Positions 51,963-61,103 of a stretch of DNA of 64,000 nucleotides are shown in pieces. The notes beneath the pieces were generated by a model, which saw nothing but the letters and a program-made list of their open reading frames with translations, ran no database searches and was not told where the DNA came from. Where the stretch lies: NCBI GenBank assembly GCA_002483265.1, contig DLHO01000018.1:124239-188238 (forward strand). The letters run 5' to 3'. Source of the stretch: Flavobacteriales bacterium UBA7666. GTDB taxonomy: Bacteria > Bacteroidota > Bacteroidia > Flavobacteriales_D > Crocinitomicaceae. How positions within the stretch are numbered: position 1 is the first letter of the stretch; every line of letters begins with the position of its first letter. Made by a program: the position numbers and the translations under genes.

Positions 51963-52336
51963 ACAGAGAATCGGTAATTAATCAACTAAAATGGTCTATT
52001 CAAACGCTCTCTTTAGATGCGGATGATCAACTTGCTTCGTTTCCGGATTTCGTGGTAGTATCAGATGAGCTATTATTGGAATATGATAACTGGTACAGGA
52101 CAGCAATTGGAAACTACCTCGACTTTTTTTCTGACGAGCAACTTAGAATATTGAAAGAAATAGATTCGTTTATAGAGGAATTACCCCTAGAAGATTTGAA
52201 CGTGTCAATTGCAGATGAATTAAGAACGTATCCATTTTGGAAAGAGCTAAGAATACTTGCTCGTGAAGCATTGCAGAAATTCAATTGGACTTCAGAACGT
52301 CCCCCTTATGATCGATCGATTTATGTGCAAGGATAA
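51959..52336 (+). CDS. Hypothetical cytosolic protein
   Basis: 125 residues, acidic, helical, no signal peptide. VINQLKWSIQTLSLDADDQL and TYPFWKELRILAREALQKFN contain regular amphipathic helices; the C-terminus is Pro/Tyr-rich. No family recognised, but it resembles small helical cytosolic proteins found with toxins or immunity genes only in general shape. It overlaps the end of the preceding frame, suggesting translational coupling. Its location between two aconitase genes is probably coincidental. Confidence 0.65.
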   Translation: MNRESVINQLKWSIQTLSLDADDQLASFPDFVVVSDELLLEYDNWYRTAIGNYLDFFSDEQLRILKEIDSFIEELPLEDLNVSIADELRTYPFWKELRILAREALQKFNWTSERPPYDRSIYVQG

Positions 52337-52346
52337 TTTAAACTAA

Positions 52347-52386
52347 AAACCCCCGCACTTCGACTTCGCTCAGTGACCGGGGGTTT
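52347..52386. terminator. Terminator between hypothetical gene and acnB
   Basis: Stem AAACCCCC (52347-52354) with GGGGGTTT (52379-52386). Inside lies CACTTCGACTTCGCTCAGTG, whose ends CACT/AGTG form a second stem. Convergent neighbours use both sides. Confidence 0.78.
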
Positions 52387-52408
52387 CAATATTTAATTAA
52401 TAAACTGA

Positions 52409-55180
52409 TTAATTCACCAACAGCTTATGTGAAGGAGCAAACTTCGTCAGGTTGATACCTTCTACTGCAGCTTTATATTCATCCATTGTAGGAGTTCTAC
52501 CCAGGATTGTTGAAAGAACCACAACCGGCGTAGACGAAAGTAAAGACTCTCCTTTTTTACCTTCGGAATCTTCTACCACTCTTCCCTGGAACAAACGCGT
52601 AGAAGTTGCCATAACGGTATCTCCTTTTGCTGCTTTTTCCTGATTACCCATACACAGGTTACATCCCGGGCGCTCCAAGTACAACATGTTTTCGTATTCA
52701 GTACGTGCCGCACCTTTTGGCGCATTGTCGTCAAATTCGAAACCGGAGTATTTACGTAAAACTTCCCAGTCACCTTCAGCTTTCAACTCATCTACGATGT
52801 TGTATGTCGGAGGAGCAACTACTAACGGAGCTTTGAATTCCACTTTCCCGTTTTGTGCTTCCACGTTCTTCAACATTTGAGCAAGGATTTTCATATCACC
52901 CTTGTGAACCATGCATGAACCAATAAATCCAAGATCTACTTTTTTATCTCCTCCGTAGAAAGATAACGGTCTGATGGTATCGTGTGTGTATCGTTTGGAA
53001 ACGTCTTTATTATTTACATCCGGATCGGCAATCATTGGTTCTGAGATCAAATCCAAATCAACAACTACTTCCGCGTAATACTTCGCATTTGCATCCGGAG
53101 TCAAAGCCGGTTTCTCAGCCGATTTAATCTCAGCGATGCGCTTATCTGCTTTATTAATCAATCCCTGAAGCACTTGTTTCTCATTGTCCATGCCTTTATC
53201 GATCATGATCTGAATTCTGCTCTTCGCAATTTCCAGTGATTCGATCAGGGTATCGTCCTCAGAAATACAGATGGAAGCTTTCGCTTTCATTTCCGCAGTC
53301 CAGTCGGTAAATGTAAATGCTTGGTCAGCCGTAAGCGTTCCCAAATGAACCTCAATGATTCGTCCCTGGAATACGTTTTCACCACCAAATTTGTGCAGCA
53401 TCTGAGCTTGTGTAGCGTGAACCACATCACGGAAATCCATGTATTCTTCCATGGTTCCTTTGAATGTCACCTTCACTGATTCCGGAATCGGCATGGAAGC
53501 CTCTCCCGTTGCAAGAGCAAGCGCAACTGTGCCTGAATCGGCACCAAAAGCAACTCCTTTCGACATTCGGGTGTGTGAGTCGCCACCAATAATGATTGCC
53601 CACTCGTCAATTGTAATATCATTCAACACTTTGTGAATCACATCCGTCATGGATAAATAAACGCCTTTCGGGTCGCGGGCAGTAATCAAACCAAATTCGT
53701 TCATGAACTTCATTAGTTTCGGAATATTTGCCTGCGCTTTTTTATCCCAAACCGAAGCAGTATGACAACCTGATTGGTAAGCACCGTCGACGATTGGTGA
53801 AATGACTGTTGCAGCCATCGATTCCAATTCCTGTGCAGTCATCAAACCGGTTGTATCCTGCGAACCTACGATGTTTACCTCTACACGAACATCTGAACCA
53901 GCGTGCAATACTTTCCCCGGAGTTATTCCAACAGCATTTCTATTGAAGATTTTCTCTACCGCTGTTAAACCTTGTCCTTCAACAGAAATTTCTTTTGACG
54001 GAGCAAATACGAGTGGAGTATCAATCTCCAGCATTTTCGCAGCCCAAGTCTGAAGCTTTTTACCGAATACGATAGCGTATGAACCACCAGCTTTGATGAA
54101 TTCCATTTTCTGAGGTGTGAATGCTTTGGAAATATCCATTACTTCCAGGTCACCTTTATATAACTTTTTCTTCTTTGTATTAATTGTCAATACGGTTCCT
54201 GTAGCAACTGAATATGCTTCTTCCAGAATCGGATCACCGCTTTCATTGCGGATCGGTTCACCATTTCCATCCAACTTTTTCACCCAGTTCTTCAAATCCA
54301 AACCAATTCCACCGGTCACATCAACCGTTGTAAGGAAAATTGGAGAAATACCATTTGTACCTCCAACAATCGGAGCGAAGTTTACGAATGGAACATACGG
54401 ACTGGCTTGTTTACCTGTCCAAAGTGCCACGTTATTCACACCCGACATTCTGGATGAACCAACACCCATCGTACCTTTTTCAGCGATCAACATCACGCTT
54501 TTATCCGGATGCTGCGCCTGCAATGCTTTGATTTCGTCCTGAGCCTGAGGAGTAATCATACATTTACCGTGTAATTCACGGTCTGAGCGCGAGTGAGCCT
54601 GATTACCCGGGGAAAGTAAATCCGTTGAAATATCTCCTTCACCTGCAATGAACGTAACTACTTTGATTTCTTCAGGTACTTCAGGAAGTTTCGTGAAAAA
54701 TTCAGCTTTCGCATAACTTTCCAGGATGTCCTTAACGATTGGGTTATCATTTTTGAATGCTTCTTTCAAACGATCCGTGTCCGCATCATACAGGTAAACC
54801 TGTGTTTTCAAAACAGCGGCAGCTTGTTCAGCAATATCCTGATTATGTCCTAGTACCAAATCAAGCAACACTTCAATGGAAGGTCCGCCTTTCATATGTG
54901 ACAACAATTCAAAAGCAAAAGCCGGAGAAATTTCATCCACAATTGATTCTCCCAGAATGATCTGCTTTAGGAATTTTGCTTTTACTATCGCAGCACTGGT
55001 TGTTCCCGGAATGGTATTGTAAATGAAAAACTTCAGTGAATCTTCACGGTATGCGTTGTTTTCATCTTTGATCTGCGCAATGATCTCGCTTAGTAATTCC
55101 GCACCATCGATCGGTTTCGGGTGAAGGCCCTGAGCTTTGCGTTCTTCAATTTCTTTGAGGTATTCTTGATAGGTATTCAT
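52409..55180 (-). CDS. acnB: Bifunctional aconitate hydratase 2/2-methylisocitrate dehydratase
   Basis: 923 residues, AcnB family (E. coli 865). N-terminal HEAT-like domain (MNTYQEYLKEIEERKAQGLH), then swivel domain before the catalytic core, the reverse order from AcnA. Fe-S cysteine block: GCNLCMGNQEKAAKG near the C-terminus, and GSCMVHKGDM earlier. Second aconitase in this window beside AcnA; can isomerise citrate and in related organisms 2-methylisocitrate. Own terminator downstream. Confidence 0.95.
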   Translation of the reverse strand: MNTYQEYLKEIEERKAQGLHPKPIDGAELLSEIIAQIKDENNAYREDSLKFFIYNTIPGTTSAAIVKAKFLKQIILGESIVDEISPAFAFELLSHMKGGPSIEVLLDLVLGHNQDIAEQAAAVLKTQVYLYDADTDRLKEAFKNDNPIVKDILESYAKAEFFTKLPEVPEEIKVVTFIAGEGDISTDLLSPGNQAHSRSDRELHGKCMITPQAQDEIKALQAQHPDKSVMLIAEKGTMGVGSSRMSGVNNVALWTGKQASPYVPFVNFAPIVGGTNGISPIFLTTVDVTGGIGLDLKNWVKKLDGNGEPIRNESGDPILEEAYSVATGTVLTINTKKKKLYKGDLEVMDISKAFTPQKMEFIKAGGSYAIVFGKKLQTWAAKMLEIDTPLVFAPSKEISVEGQGLTAVEKIFNRNAVGITPGKVLHAGSDVRVEVNIVGSQDTTGLMTAQELESMAATVISPIVDGAYQSGCHTASVWDKKAQANIPKLMKFMNEFGLITARDPKGVYLSMTDVIHKVLNDITIDEWAIIIGGDSHTRMSKGVAFGADSGTVALALATGEASMPIPESVKVTFKGTMEEYMDFRDVVHATQAQMLHKFGGENVFQGRIIEVHLGTLTADQAFTFTDWTAEMKAKASICISEDDTLIESLEIAKSRIQIMIDKGMDNEKQVLQGLINKADKRIAEIKSAEKPALTPDANAKYYAEVVVDLDLISEPMIADPDVNNKDVSKRYTHDTIRPLSFYGGDKKVDLGFIGSCMVHKGDMKILAQMLKNVEAQNGKVEFKAPLVVAPPTYNIVDELKAEGDWEVLRKYSGFEFDDNAPKGAARTEYENMLYLERPGCNLCMGNQEKAAKGDTVMATSTRLFQGRVVEDSEGKKGESLLSSTPVVVLSTILGRTPTMDEYKAAVEGINLTKFAPSHKLLVN

Positions 55181-55386
55181 AAAAGGAAGTCTTACTTTTC
55201 AGTATTTAAGGATATAATCCAACGTGTTTTAACAAATTATTCGACGCGCGAATTTAGCTAAAAGCAATGGAATTGGAAACACAAAAGATGCTAAGAAATT
55301 AATAGGTTAAGATTATTCAGATTGGTTCTAAATTATAACCCGAGTCAATTGATAGAAAGCCTTCAAAAAAAATCTCATAGAATTAC

Positions 55387-55394
55387 TAATTTTG
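55387..55394 (+). promoter_or_regulatory. -7 promoter element
   Basis: TAATTTTG matches TAnnTTTG, 15 bases before the ATG at 55410. This supports the ATG over the TTG start at 55392. Confidence 0.45.
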
Positions 55395-55409
55395 CAGAAA
55401 TTCGATCTA

Positions 55410-56906
55410 ATGAAAATCATATTAGCATTTACTCTTGCAGTAATTTCTATCACCACCTCTTTTTCTCAAGCAGATGAAGAAACCATTGCTCCAAAAAACT
55501 ATTTAGGAGAACTGAATGGAGAACCCATTTACTACACTGGACTTTCTCACGTCCGAACCAACCATATAACTCTTTACTCCATTAACAATGAAGTCCTTAG
55601 TAACGCAGGTGAAATAAACCTTCCGGATGATCGTTTAGAGCAAATTTTTCTTTTTAAAAACCAAATTTATGCGCTCACGAGCGATTTAAATGAAACCAAT
55701 TATTATTTCCTCAAGCTTGGCTCCAACTATCAGGAAATCGAACGAATTAAGATCATGAGTTATGGTGACCAATTAGAGTTAAAGAATAACCCTACTCTTT
55801 CTGTTACCAATCACCGAGTACGAATTATTACTCATCCCGGAAAAGCACTAATCAATGTAGTACACCGACAAGCTCGGGCTGCAGTTATTGACTTTGATTT
55901 GATGAAATCCCAGGAATATAATCTCAATATTGCCGGGGAAATCAATATTGAACCTATTGACGCATTATTTTTCGACGGAACGAATGCACACGTGGTTTAT
56001 GAGTCTCCGGGAGTCTCCTTTGGTACCCACCCAAAGTACTTTACTTTTGTAGATAGCAAAGTTAATTATTTCGCATTAAATGACTATCTGCAAAACGGTC
56101 CCGGAAAGGCAACCAGTTTTAAATTCATCCAAGCCAATGATGAAAATTACCTGGTCTCCTTACTTTATGAAAGAGTGAATCAGATTGGATTTACCATTAC
56201 AAAAATCAACGATCTAAATACCTCCGGAATTAAACTAAACAAGGTTATTAATGAGAAATTAGACGATCCTTCCCTATGGTCCAAAAAGAGCTACAAACAA
56301 TGGAAACGCAAGGCTCTGCTTACCGTTGGGATGAGACAGTTCAACCTTGATGAAGTTCATTTCATCAATAACCAACTGATCTTTTCTGTTAGAACTTTTG
56401 GGGTAGATCAGCCTATCAGCAACATTCTGATCAGTTCTGTTAACGTGGATAATGAAGAAAAAACAGTTGTAAACTGGAATGTTATGACCCACAATGGCGT
56501 ATTCAATAACTCCTCTTATTATTACAATCAGTTCAATCACAATTATGTATTGGCAAGGTATCAAAACCACATTCGCTTATTTTACAACTGTGACAAATCA
56601 CGCATCAATGAAAAGGGAGAAGTTATCAAAAAAAGAAAAGAAACCAATTACGAGGTAAAAGAATCTTCGATAGCAATCATGGATATTGATTTAAATAACG
56701 GATCATTTACATTCATTCTTAATCCCTACACAAAAAGCCAGGAAATTTCGACCTCAACGACTAGTCCTTATTACAGTATAATCGGAAATAACATTTACAT
56801 TATTGAAGAAAATTTAAATTATCACGGTCCAATCGTATCAACCAAAGAAAGAAGGTATCATTATAAACCAACCCTACTTCTATTTCCAATTATTCCAGAC
56901 GAATAA
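55410..56906 (+). CDS. Hypothetical exported protein
   Basis: 498 residues. Signal peptide MKIILAFTLAVISITTSFSQ. The remainder is rich in beta strands with many Asn, Tyr and Asp (YYFLKLGSNYQEIERIKIMS, YFTFVDSKVNYFALNDY), consistent with a beta-propeller or similar repeat fold; no family recognised. No C-terminal T9SS domain. Stands alone between acnB (divergent) and the rpsF operon. Confidence 0.75.
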   Translation: MKIILAFTLAVISITTSFSQADEETIAPKNYLGELNGEPIYYTGLSHVRTNHITLYSINNEVLSNAGEINLPDDRLEQIFLFKNQIYALTSDLNETNYYFLKLGSNYQEIERIKIMSYGDQLELKNNPTLSVTNHRVRIITHPGKALINVVHRQARAAVIDFDLMKSQEYNLNIAGEINIEPIDALFFDGTNAHVVYESPGVSFGTHPKYFTFVDSKVNYFALNDYLQNGPGKATSFKFIQANDENYLVSLLYERVNQIGFTITKINDLNTSGIKLNKVINEKLDDPSLWSKKSYKQWKRKALLTVGMRQFNLDEVHFINNQLIFSVRTFGVDQPISNILISSVNVDNEEKTVVNWNVMTHNGVFNNSSYYYNQFNHNYVLARYQNHIRLFYNCDKSRINEKGEVIKKRKETNYEVKESSIAIMDIDLNNGSFTFILNPYTKSQEISTSTTSPYYSIIGNNIYIIEENLNYHGPIVSTKERRYHYKPTLLLFPIIPDE

Positions 56907-56971
56907 GATCCTTTAAAGATTGATTTCTTAGTTTTTACAGTTCGAAAAGTCATTTCTACCGATTTTATTCC

Positions 56972-56979
56972 TATCTTTG
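56972..56979 (+). promoter_or_regulatory. -7 promoter element of the rpsF operon
   Basis: TATCTTTG is an exact TAnnTTTG, 57 bases before the rpsF ATG. It is followed by CCCCCCGCTAAGTGTG. No good -33 TTTG. Confidence 0.5.
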
Positions 56980-57036
56980 CCCCCCGCTAAGTGTGTCTTA
57001 GTGGTATTTTAGTATTAATAACAAATTAGTTTAATT

Positions 57037-57384
57037 ATGAATTCTTACGAAACTGTTTTCATTCTTACTCCCGTTTTGTCTGAAGACCAGGCAAAGGAAG
57101 CAGTGCAAAAGTACGAAAGCGAATTGGCTGCCATGGGTGGTAAATTAACGCATTCTGAGAGCTGGGGCCTAAAAAAATTGGCTTACCCAATCCAAAAGAA
57201 ATCAACTGGTTTCTATTTCTTATTCCAATTCGATGGCGAAGGTTCCGTTATCGCTGACCTGGAATTGATTATGAAACGTGACGAGCGCATTATGCGTTTC
57301 TTGACTGTGAAAATGGACAAGGATCACTTTGCATACGCTGAGAAACGTCGCAAAAAAATGAGCGGAGCTCCAGTTGAAGCTTAA
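57037..57384 (+). CDS. rpsF: 30S ribosomal protein S6
   Basis: 115 residues. NSYETVFILTPVLSEDQAKE is the S6 opening; HSESWGLKKLAYPIQKKSTG and RDERIMRFLTVKMDKDH are family blocks. Binds 16S rRNA with S18. First gene of the conserved operon rpsF-rpsR-rplI, with 25 bases before rpsR. Confidence 0.97.
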   Translation: MNSYETVFILTPVLSEDQAKEAVQKYESELAAMGGKLTHSESWGLKKLAYPIQKKSTGFYFLFQFDGEGSVIADLELIMKRDERIMRFLTVKMDKDHFAYAEKRRKKMSGAPVEA

Positions 57385-57409
57385 TTATTTACCATAAAAA
57401 TTTAAGAAC

Positions 57410-57673
57410 ATGTCACAAAACGATATTCGCTATCTTACTCCGATTAACATCGAGATTAAAAAAGATAAATATTGCCGTTTCAAAAAAAGCGGAATTAAAT
57501 TCATCGATTTCAAAGACGCTACTTTCTTGTTGCGTTTGGTAAATGAGCAAGGTAAAATTTTACCTCGTCGTATTACCGGAACTTCTGCGAAATACCAGAA
57601 GAGAGTTAACAAAGCTATTAAACGCGCTCGTCACCTGGCAATCTTGCCTTACGTTGGCGATATGTTGAAATAG
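57410..57673 (+). CDS. rpsR: 30S ribosomal protein S18
   Basis: 87 residues. KYCRFKKSGIKFIDFKDATF and the C-terminal ILPRRITGTSAKYQKRVNKA are diagnostic. It heterodimerises with S6 on the platform of the small subunit. Normally ~75-95 residues, so complete. Confidence 0.97.
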   Translation: MSQNDIRYLTPINIEIKKDKYCRFKKSGIKFIDFKDATFLLRLVNEQGKILPRRITGTSAKYQKRVNKAIKRARHLAILPYVGDMLK

Positions 57674-57705
57674 TCTTCACGTTTTAATTTTAAAGACAAG
57701 AAATC

Positions 57706-58152
57706 ATGGAAGTAATTCTTAAGAAAAATATCGATAAATTAGGTTACAAAGACGAAGTTGTAACTGTTAAGCCAGGATACGGACGTAACTTCTTGATTCC
57801 TCAAGGTTACGCTTCTTTGGCTACTCCTTCTGCGAAAAAAGCGCACGAAGATATGATGAAGCAACGTTCTCACAAAGAGTCTAAAATCGTTGCTGAGGCA
57901 GAAGCAATTGCAGCTAAATTGGTAGATGTTACAGTTAAAATCAGCACGAAAGTTGGTGAGAACGGTAAAATCTTCGGTTCAGTGAACACTGTTCAATTGT
58001 CTGAAGCATTGAAAGCTGCAGGATTTGACATCGATCGTAAATCGTTGAAAATTAAAGACGAGCCAATCAAAGAAGTTGGAACGTTTGAAGCAGAAGCGAA
58101 CTTACACAAAGGTGTTAAGCCAGTATTCAAATTTGAAGTTGTAGGAGAATAA
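57706..58152 (+). CDS. rplI: 50S ribosomal protein L9
   Basis: 148 residues. N-domain MEVILKKNIDKLGYKDEVVT and VKPGYGRNFLIPQGYA; the C-domain follows the long central helix. Binds 23S rRNA. Last gene of rpsF-rpsR-rplI; terminator at 58173. Confidence 0.97.
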   Translation: MEVILKKNIDKLGYKDEVVTVKPGYGRNFLIPQGYASLATPSAKKAHEDMMKQRSHKESKIVAEAEAIAAKLVDVTVKISTKVGENGKIFGSVNTVQLSEALKAAGFDIDRKSLKIKDEPIKEVGTFEAEANLHKGVKPVFKFEVVGE

Positions 58153-58172
58153 GATTTTCCGAAACCATATTG

Positions 58173-58207
58173 AAATCCCGTTAGTCATTGATTAGCGGGA
58201 TTTTTTT
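58173..58207 (+). terminator. Terminator of the rpsF-rpsR-rplI operon
   Basis: Stem AAATCCCG (58173-58180) with CGGGATTT (58196-58203), followed by a T-run to 58207. Confidence 0.88.
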
Positions 58208-58212
58208 GTTTT

Positions 58213-58260
58213 CACAGATTAAACACTTGTTTTATCCTCCCGCAGATGACGCAGAAATGA
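58213..58260. repeat. Dispersed repeat copy 1 (CACAGATTAA...CGCAGAAATGA)
   Basis: CACAGATTAAACACTTGT, TTTATCCTCC, CGCAGATGACGCAGAAATGA. The same words in the same order occur at 60444-60499. Both copies are intergenic and flank the TlpA/Cys-rich gene pair. Confidence 0.7.
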
Positions 58261-58298
58261 ACACTCATACAACACAAAAACACCGTTTTTCGGGATTC

Positions 58299-59516
58299 TT
58301 ATTTGAGTAGCTTATCTTTCTTCAAATACTCCACTATTCTCTTTTCCAATTCAACTTCCAGCTGTTCTCCATATCCTTCGGACGAATAAATCAAGATTCC
58401 TTTATTGTCCATCAAAAAGAGAGTTGGATAAGCTAAAACTTTGAACTCCTTATTCAAGTCATTCTTACTGATGGCTACCTGGTATTCAATTTGTTTTTTC
58501 CTAATAAACTCATAGAAACGTTCGTCAACCGGATCAATAGTATTGATTCCAACTACCAAAAGACCTTTTCCATCCAAATTATACTTTTTGTTTAACTTAT
58601 TCAGAAAAGGAATTGCTTTTAAGCATGGATAACAACTCTGGTAGTAAAAGTCAAACAAGACCAAACAATAAGATTGATTATCAGAAGTTAATTTTTGGGC
58701 TTTACTGGTTTCAATCTTCCAATCGGGAACCTTTGAACCAACTACTAATTTTTCACGGTATTCATTCCCGTTAGCAACATATTCACTCAGGTGAATGCCA
58801 TTTTTCACAAAGAAATCCGGAGTTTTAAATTGATGATTCGATTGATTATTGAAAGAATAAGACCTGAGATTGAATTCGTCATATTGTTCTAAAGTATCTC
58901 CTGACAAATCAATTTGATAATAAATTGAATAACGTACGGGAATACAATCCGTTTTATTGATCCAAAAATCGAATTGAGAATTCAATATTTGAATCTCATC
59001 ACTACTATCATTTATTGGTATATACTTATAATGGAAGGTATTGTACGAATCAACCTTTTCCACACCGATAAATTGCAATCGCGTTGTATCTATTTCTGAC
59101 ATTTCAGAGTTCTGAAAATCAGTTATCGGATAATAAAAATCATAATTATGTTTGATCGAATTGAGCTCTTTAAAGGCTTCTCTATTTTGGAACACCTTGG
59201 CTTCACCTTTCATACTTGAAATAAAGTAATCTCCAAAGTGAGAATACATATCTGTGATCTGATTTATTGTTCTTTCTGTATCAAAATGAAAACCAAAGAT
59301 CGTGTCGAAGGAATCCTTTTTAAAAACACAACTTGACCACTTATAAACCGTATCCGAATTCAATAAACCTTTGCTTTTGTAATCCATTTTATAAGACCCA
59401 TTTTCAATTTCAGAGCATTTGACCAACGCATTATTCCATAATATGAATTTGGAATTCTGCGAGTAAGACAAAAAACAACCTATAAATATGAATAGTACAA
59501 TCAAATAAATTTTCAT
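58299..59516 (-). CDS. TlpA-like thiol-disulfide oxidoreductase
   Basis: 405 residues, signal peptide ending LSYSQ. An N-terminal ~245 residues of unknown, Asp/Asn/Tyr-rich sequence (like the N-domains of Bacteroidetes TlpA proteins). The C-terminal ~150 residues are a thioredoxin-fold domain: KVPDWKIETSKAQKLT, LVLFDFYYQSCYPCLKAIPF with CYPC active site, VVGINTIDPVD, and the cis-Pro block LAYPTLFLMDNKG. Exported reductase or oxidase. It directly follows a Cys-rich lipoprotein gene on the same strand, with a terminator in between. Confidence 0.85.
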   Translation of the reverse strand: MKIYLIVLFIFIGCFLSYSQNSKFILWNNALVKCSEIENGSYKMDYKSKGLLNSDTVYKWSSCVFKKDSFDTIFGFHFDTERTINQITDMYSHFGDYFISSMKGEAKVFQNREAFKELNSIKHNYDFYYPITDFQNSEMSEIDTTRLQFIGVEKVDSYNTFHYKYIPINDSSDEIQILNSQFDFWINKTDCIPVRYSIYYQIDLSGDTLEQYDEFNLRSYSFNNQSNHQFKTPDFFVKNGIHLSEYVANGNEYREKLVVGSKVPDWKIETSKAQKLTSDNQSYCLVLFDFYYQSCYPCLKAIPFLNKLNKKYNLDGKGLLVVGINTIDPVDERFYEFIRKKQIEYQVAISKNDLNKEFKVLAYPTLFLMDNKGILIYSSEGYGEQLEVELEKRIVEYLKKDKLLK

Positions 59517-59533
59517 CCTTAATAATGTAACTT

Positions 59534-59562
59534 AAAAACCCTCTTTGCCAAAGACAAGAGGG
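59534..59562 (-). terminator. Terminator after the Cys-rich lipoprotein gene
   Basis: Read on the - strand: stem CCCTCTT / AAGAGGG (59562-59556 and 59545-59539) with a following T-run (AAAAA at 59534-59538 on +). It lies between the lipoprotein and TlpA-like genes. Confidence 0.7.
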
Positions 59563-59572
59563 CTTTAAAAAT

Positions 59573-60199
59573 CTATTTTTTAACTGTTGTAACTTTCATC
59601 TGACAATCATTACATGAACATGATGCTTTATTTGTATTCAAATCATACACTTCTTTACACCCACATGATCCTGTACAGTCGTAAACTTTCACTTTATCAA
59701 TCAGCCCATTTGCGTCTCCTACAAGAATTACCGTTTCAATTTGTCCATTTCCTAAATCAAAAGAATAGGTTTCTACATACTCTTCTGCATCAGTTGTGAA
59801 ATTATACTTCAAAATCGTATAGGTTTGTCCAGAATAATTATCAGTCATATACTTTTGAAATAAATCCAAATAATAAACTTCAAATTGCGCATCAACTAAA
59901 TTCGTTACAGTTACAATCCCATTTTTTGTGGTTGAAACCTTCATGGTGCATCCAGAACAAGAACAAGTAACGTAATTATGACCACTTCCTCCGCCAAGTT
60001 GGCCCATGATAGAACATGTCTTTGAAGATTCGGAACAATTACCATTACATTCGACCTCAACAGAATTTAATGATTGCTTTTCCTGAAAAATTTCAGGTGT
60101 AGATGACTTTAGATTTTTAACATTTTCCTTTTGACATGAAAAGATAAATAATGCACTTACAGATAGGATCAAAAATGATCCAAAAACTATTTTTTTCAT
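59573..60199 (-). CDS. Lipoprotein with two six-cysteine modules
   Basis: 208 residues from the ATG at 60199 (a longer frame begins at 60223). Signal MKKIVFGSFLILSVSALFIF with Cys22. Module 1: Cys51, 55, 62, 79, 81 and 84, ending CSCSGCTMKVSTT. Module 2: Cys175, 179, 181, 194, 196 and 199, ending CSCNDCQMKVTT. The shared ending CSCxxCxMKV(S/T)T is clear, so the modules are duplicates. Between them is a ~90-residue beta domain. The cysteine pattern suggests disulfides or metal binding. No family recognised. Neighbouring TlpA-like gene is a plausible thiol partner (inference). Confidence 0.78.
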   Translation of the reverse strand: MKKIVFGSFLILSVSALFIFSCQKENVKNLKSSTPEIFQEKQSLNSVEVECNGNCSESSKTCSIMGQLGGGSGHNYVTCSCSGCTMKVSTTKNGIVTVTNLVDAQFEVYYLDLFQKYMTDNYSGQTYTILKYNFTTDAEEYVETYSFDLGNGQIETVILVGDANGLIDKVKVYDCTGSCGCKEVYDLNTNKASCSCNDCQMKVTTVKK

Positions 60200-60443
60200 T
60201 TTGATTAATTTAGAATCTCCCATTTAAAATAAGCTGGGATTTCGCTGACTTAGACGTGAATAATGGCCATTTTATAGTGAATAAGTAATTCAATAATAAT
60301 AAAAAAAGAATTTGTTACATGAATTTTAAAAAAACAAATTGCAGTATTAAACCAGATTATACTACCAAACACTTTGAATAATTAAGAACAAGTATACAAA
60401 TTCGTTCCAAAATACACAAATATGCGCATTTTTTTTTTATTTC

Positions 60444-60499
60444 CACAGATTAACATTTGTTTTATCCTCCCGCAGATAGCGCAGATGACGCAGAAATGA
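60444..60499. repeat. Dispersed repeat copy 2 in the 432-base gap before bcp
   Basis: Same word order as 58213-58260, with an extra CGCAGATAG unit. The gap 60200-60632 otherwise holds AT-rich sequence and, at 60536-60570, AAAATCTGCGAGATCAGCGC followed by AATTCGCGGGC, which pairs in part with CCCGCAGAT (60469-60477). No gene was found. The promoter of the lipoprotein should also be here. Confidence 0.6.
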
Positions 60500-60632
60500 A
60501 ACATAAAATAGGTGATTCAAAAAAGAAGAGCTTAAAAAATCTGCGAGATCAGCGCAATTCGCGGGCTAAAGAATTCTTCACCAACCAAACCATTCTTTTC
60601 GCATCTTTGTTTTACAAACTCAAACAAACGTC

Positions 60633-61103
60633 ATGGCAATAGCAGTAGGAGATAAATGTCCCACATTTACATTAAAAAATCAAAACGACACAACCTTTGA
60701 TATCAAAAGTGTATTGGGAGAAAAGGTATTGGTAGTTTATTTTTACCCCAAAGACGATACGCCTGGCTGCACTGCCGAAGCTTGTTCCTTTCGTGATAGT
60801 TATGAGGATTTTAAAGATCTGGGCTGCGAAGTCATTGGGATTTCAAGTGATTCTTCTAAAAAACATGCAGAATTTGCCGCTAAACACCGCCTTACTTTCA
60901 CATTACTGGCGGATACATCTAAAACAGTACGTAAGCTATTCGGAGTTCCAGGGAATTTGTTTGGTTTAATCCCGGGAAGGGTAACGTATATCATCGATAA
61001 AAAAGGAATCGTTCGACACATTTATAATTCATTGACAAATGCTGCCGGACATATTGAAGAATCTATTAATGCTGTAAAATTGATCACCAATGAAGAAGCA
61101 TAA
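60633..61103 (+). CDS. bcp: Thioredoxin-dependent thiol peroxidase (Bcp/PrxQ)
   Basis: 156 residues. Peroxiredoxin fold with the peroxidatic Cys46 in DDTPGCTAEAC and the resolving Cys51 four residues later, as in Bcp. YFYPKDDTPG and the KHRLTFTLLAD region match. Reduces hydroperoxides using thioredoxin. Its end overlaps the next gene by 14 bases. Confidence 0.95.
   Translation: MAIAVGDKCPTFTLKNQNDTTFDIKSVLGEKVLVVYFYPKDDTPGCTAEACSFRDSYEDFKDLGCEVIGISSDSSKKHAEFAAKHRLTFTLLADTSKTVRKLFGVPGNLFGLIPGRVTYIIDKKGIVRHIYNSLTNAAGHIEESINAVKLITNEEA

Noticed and set aside
48743..55180. Two aconitases as an unusual split or broken gene
   Set aside because: Each has its own full set of Fe-S cysteines and a normal length, so they are two separate, intact enzymes.
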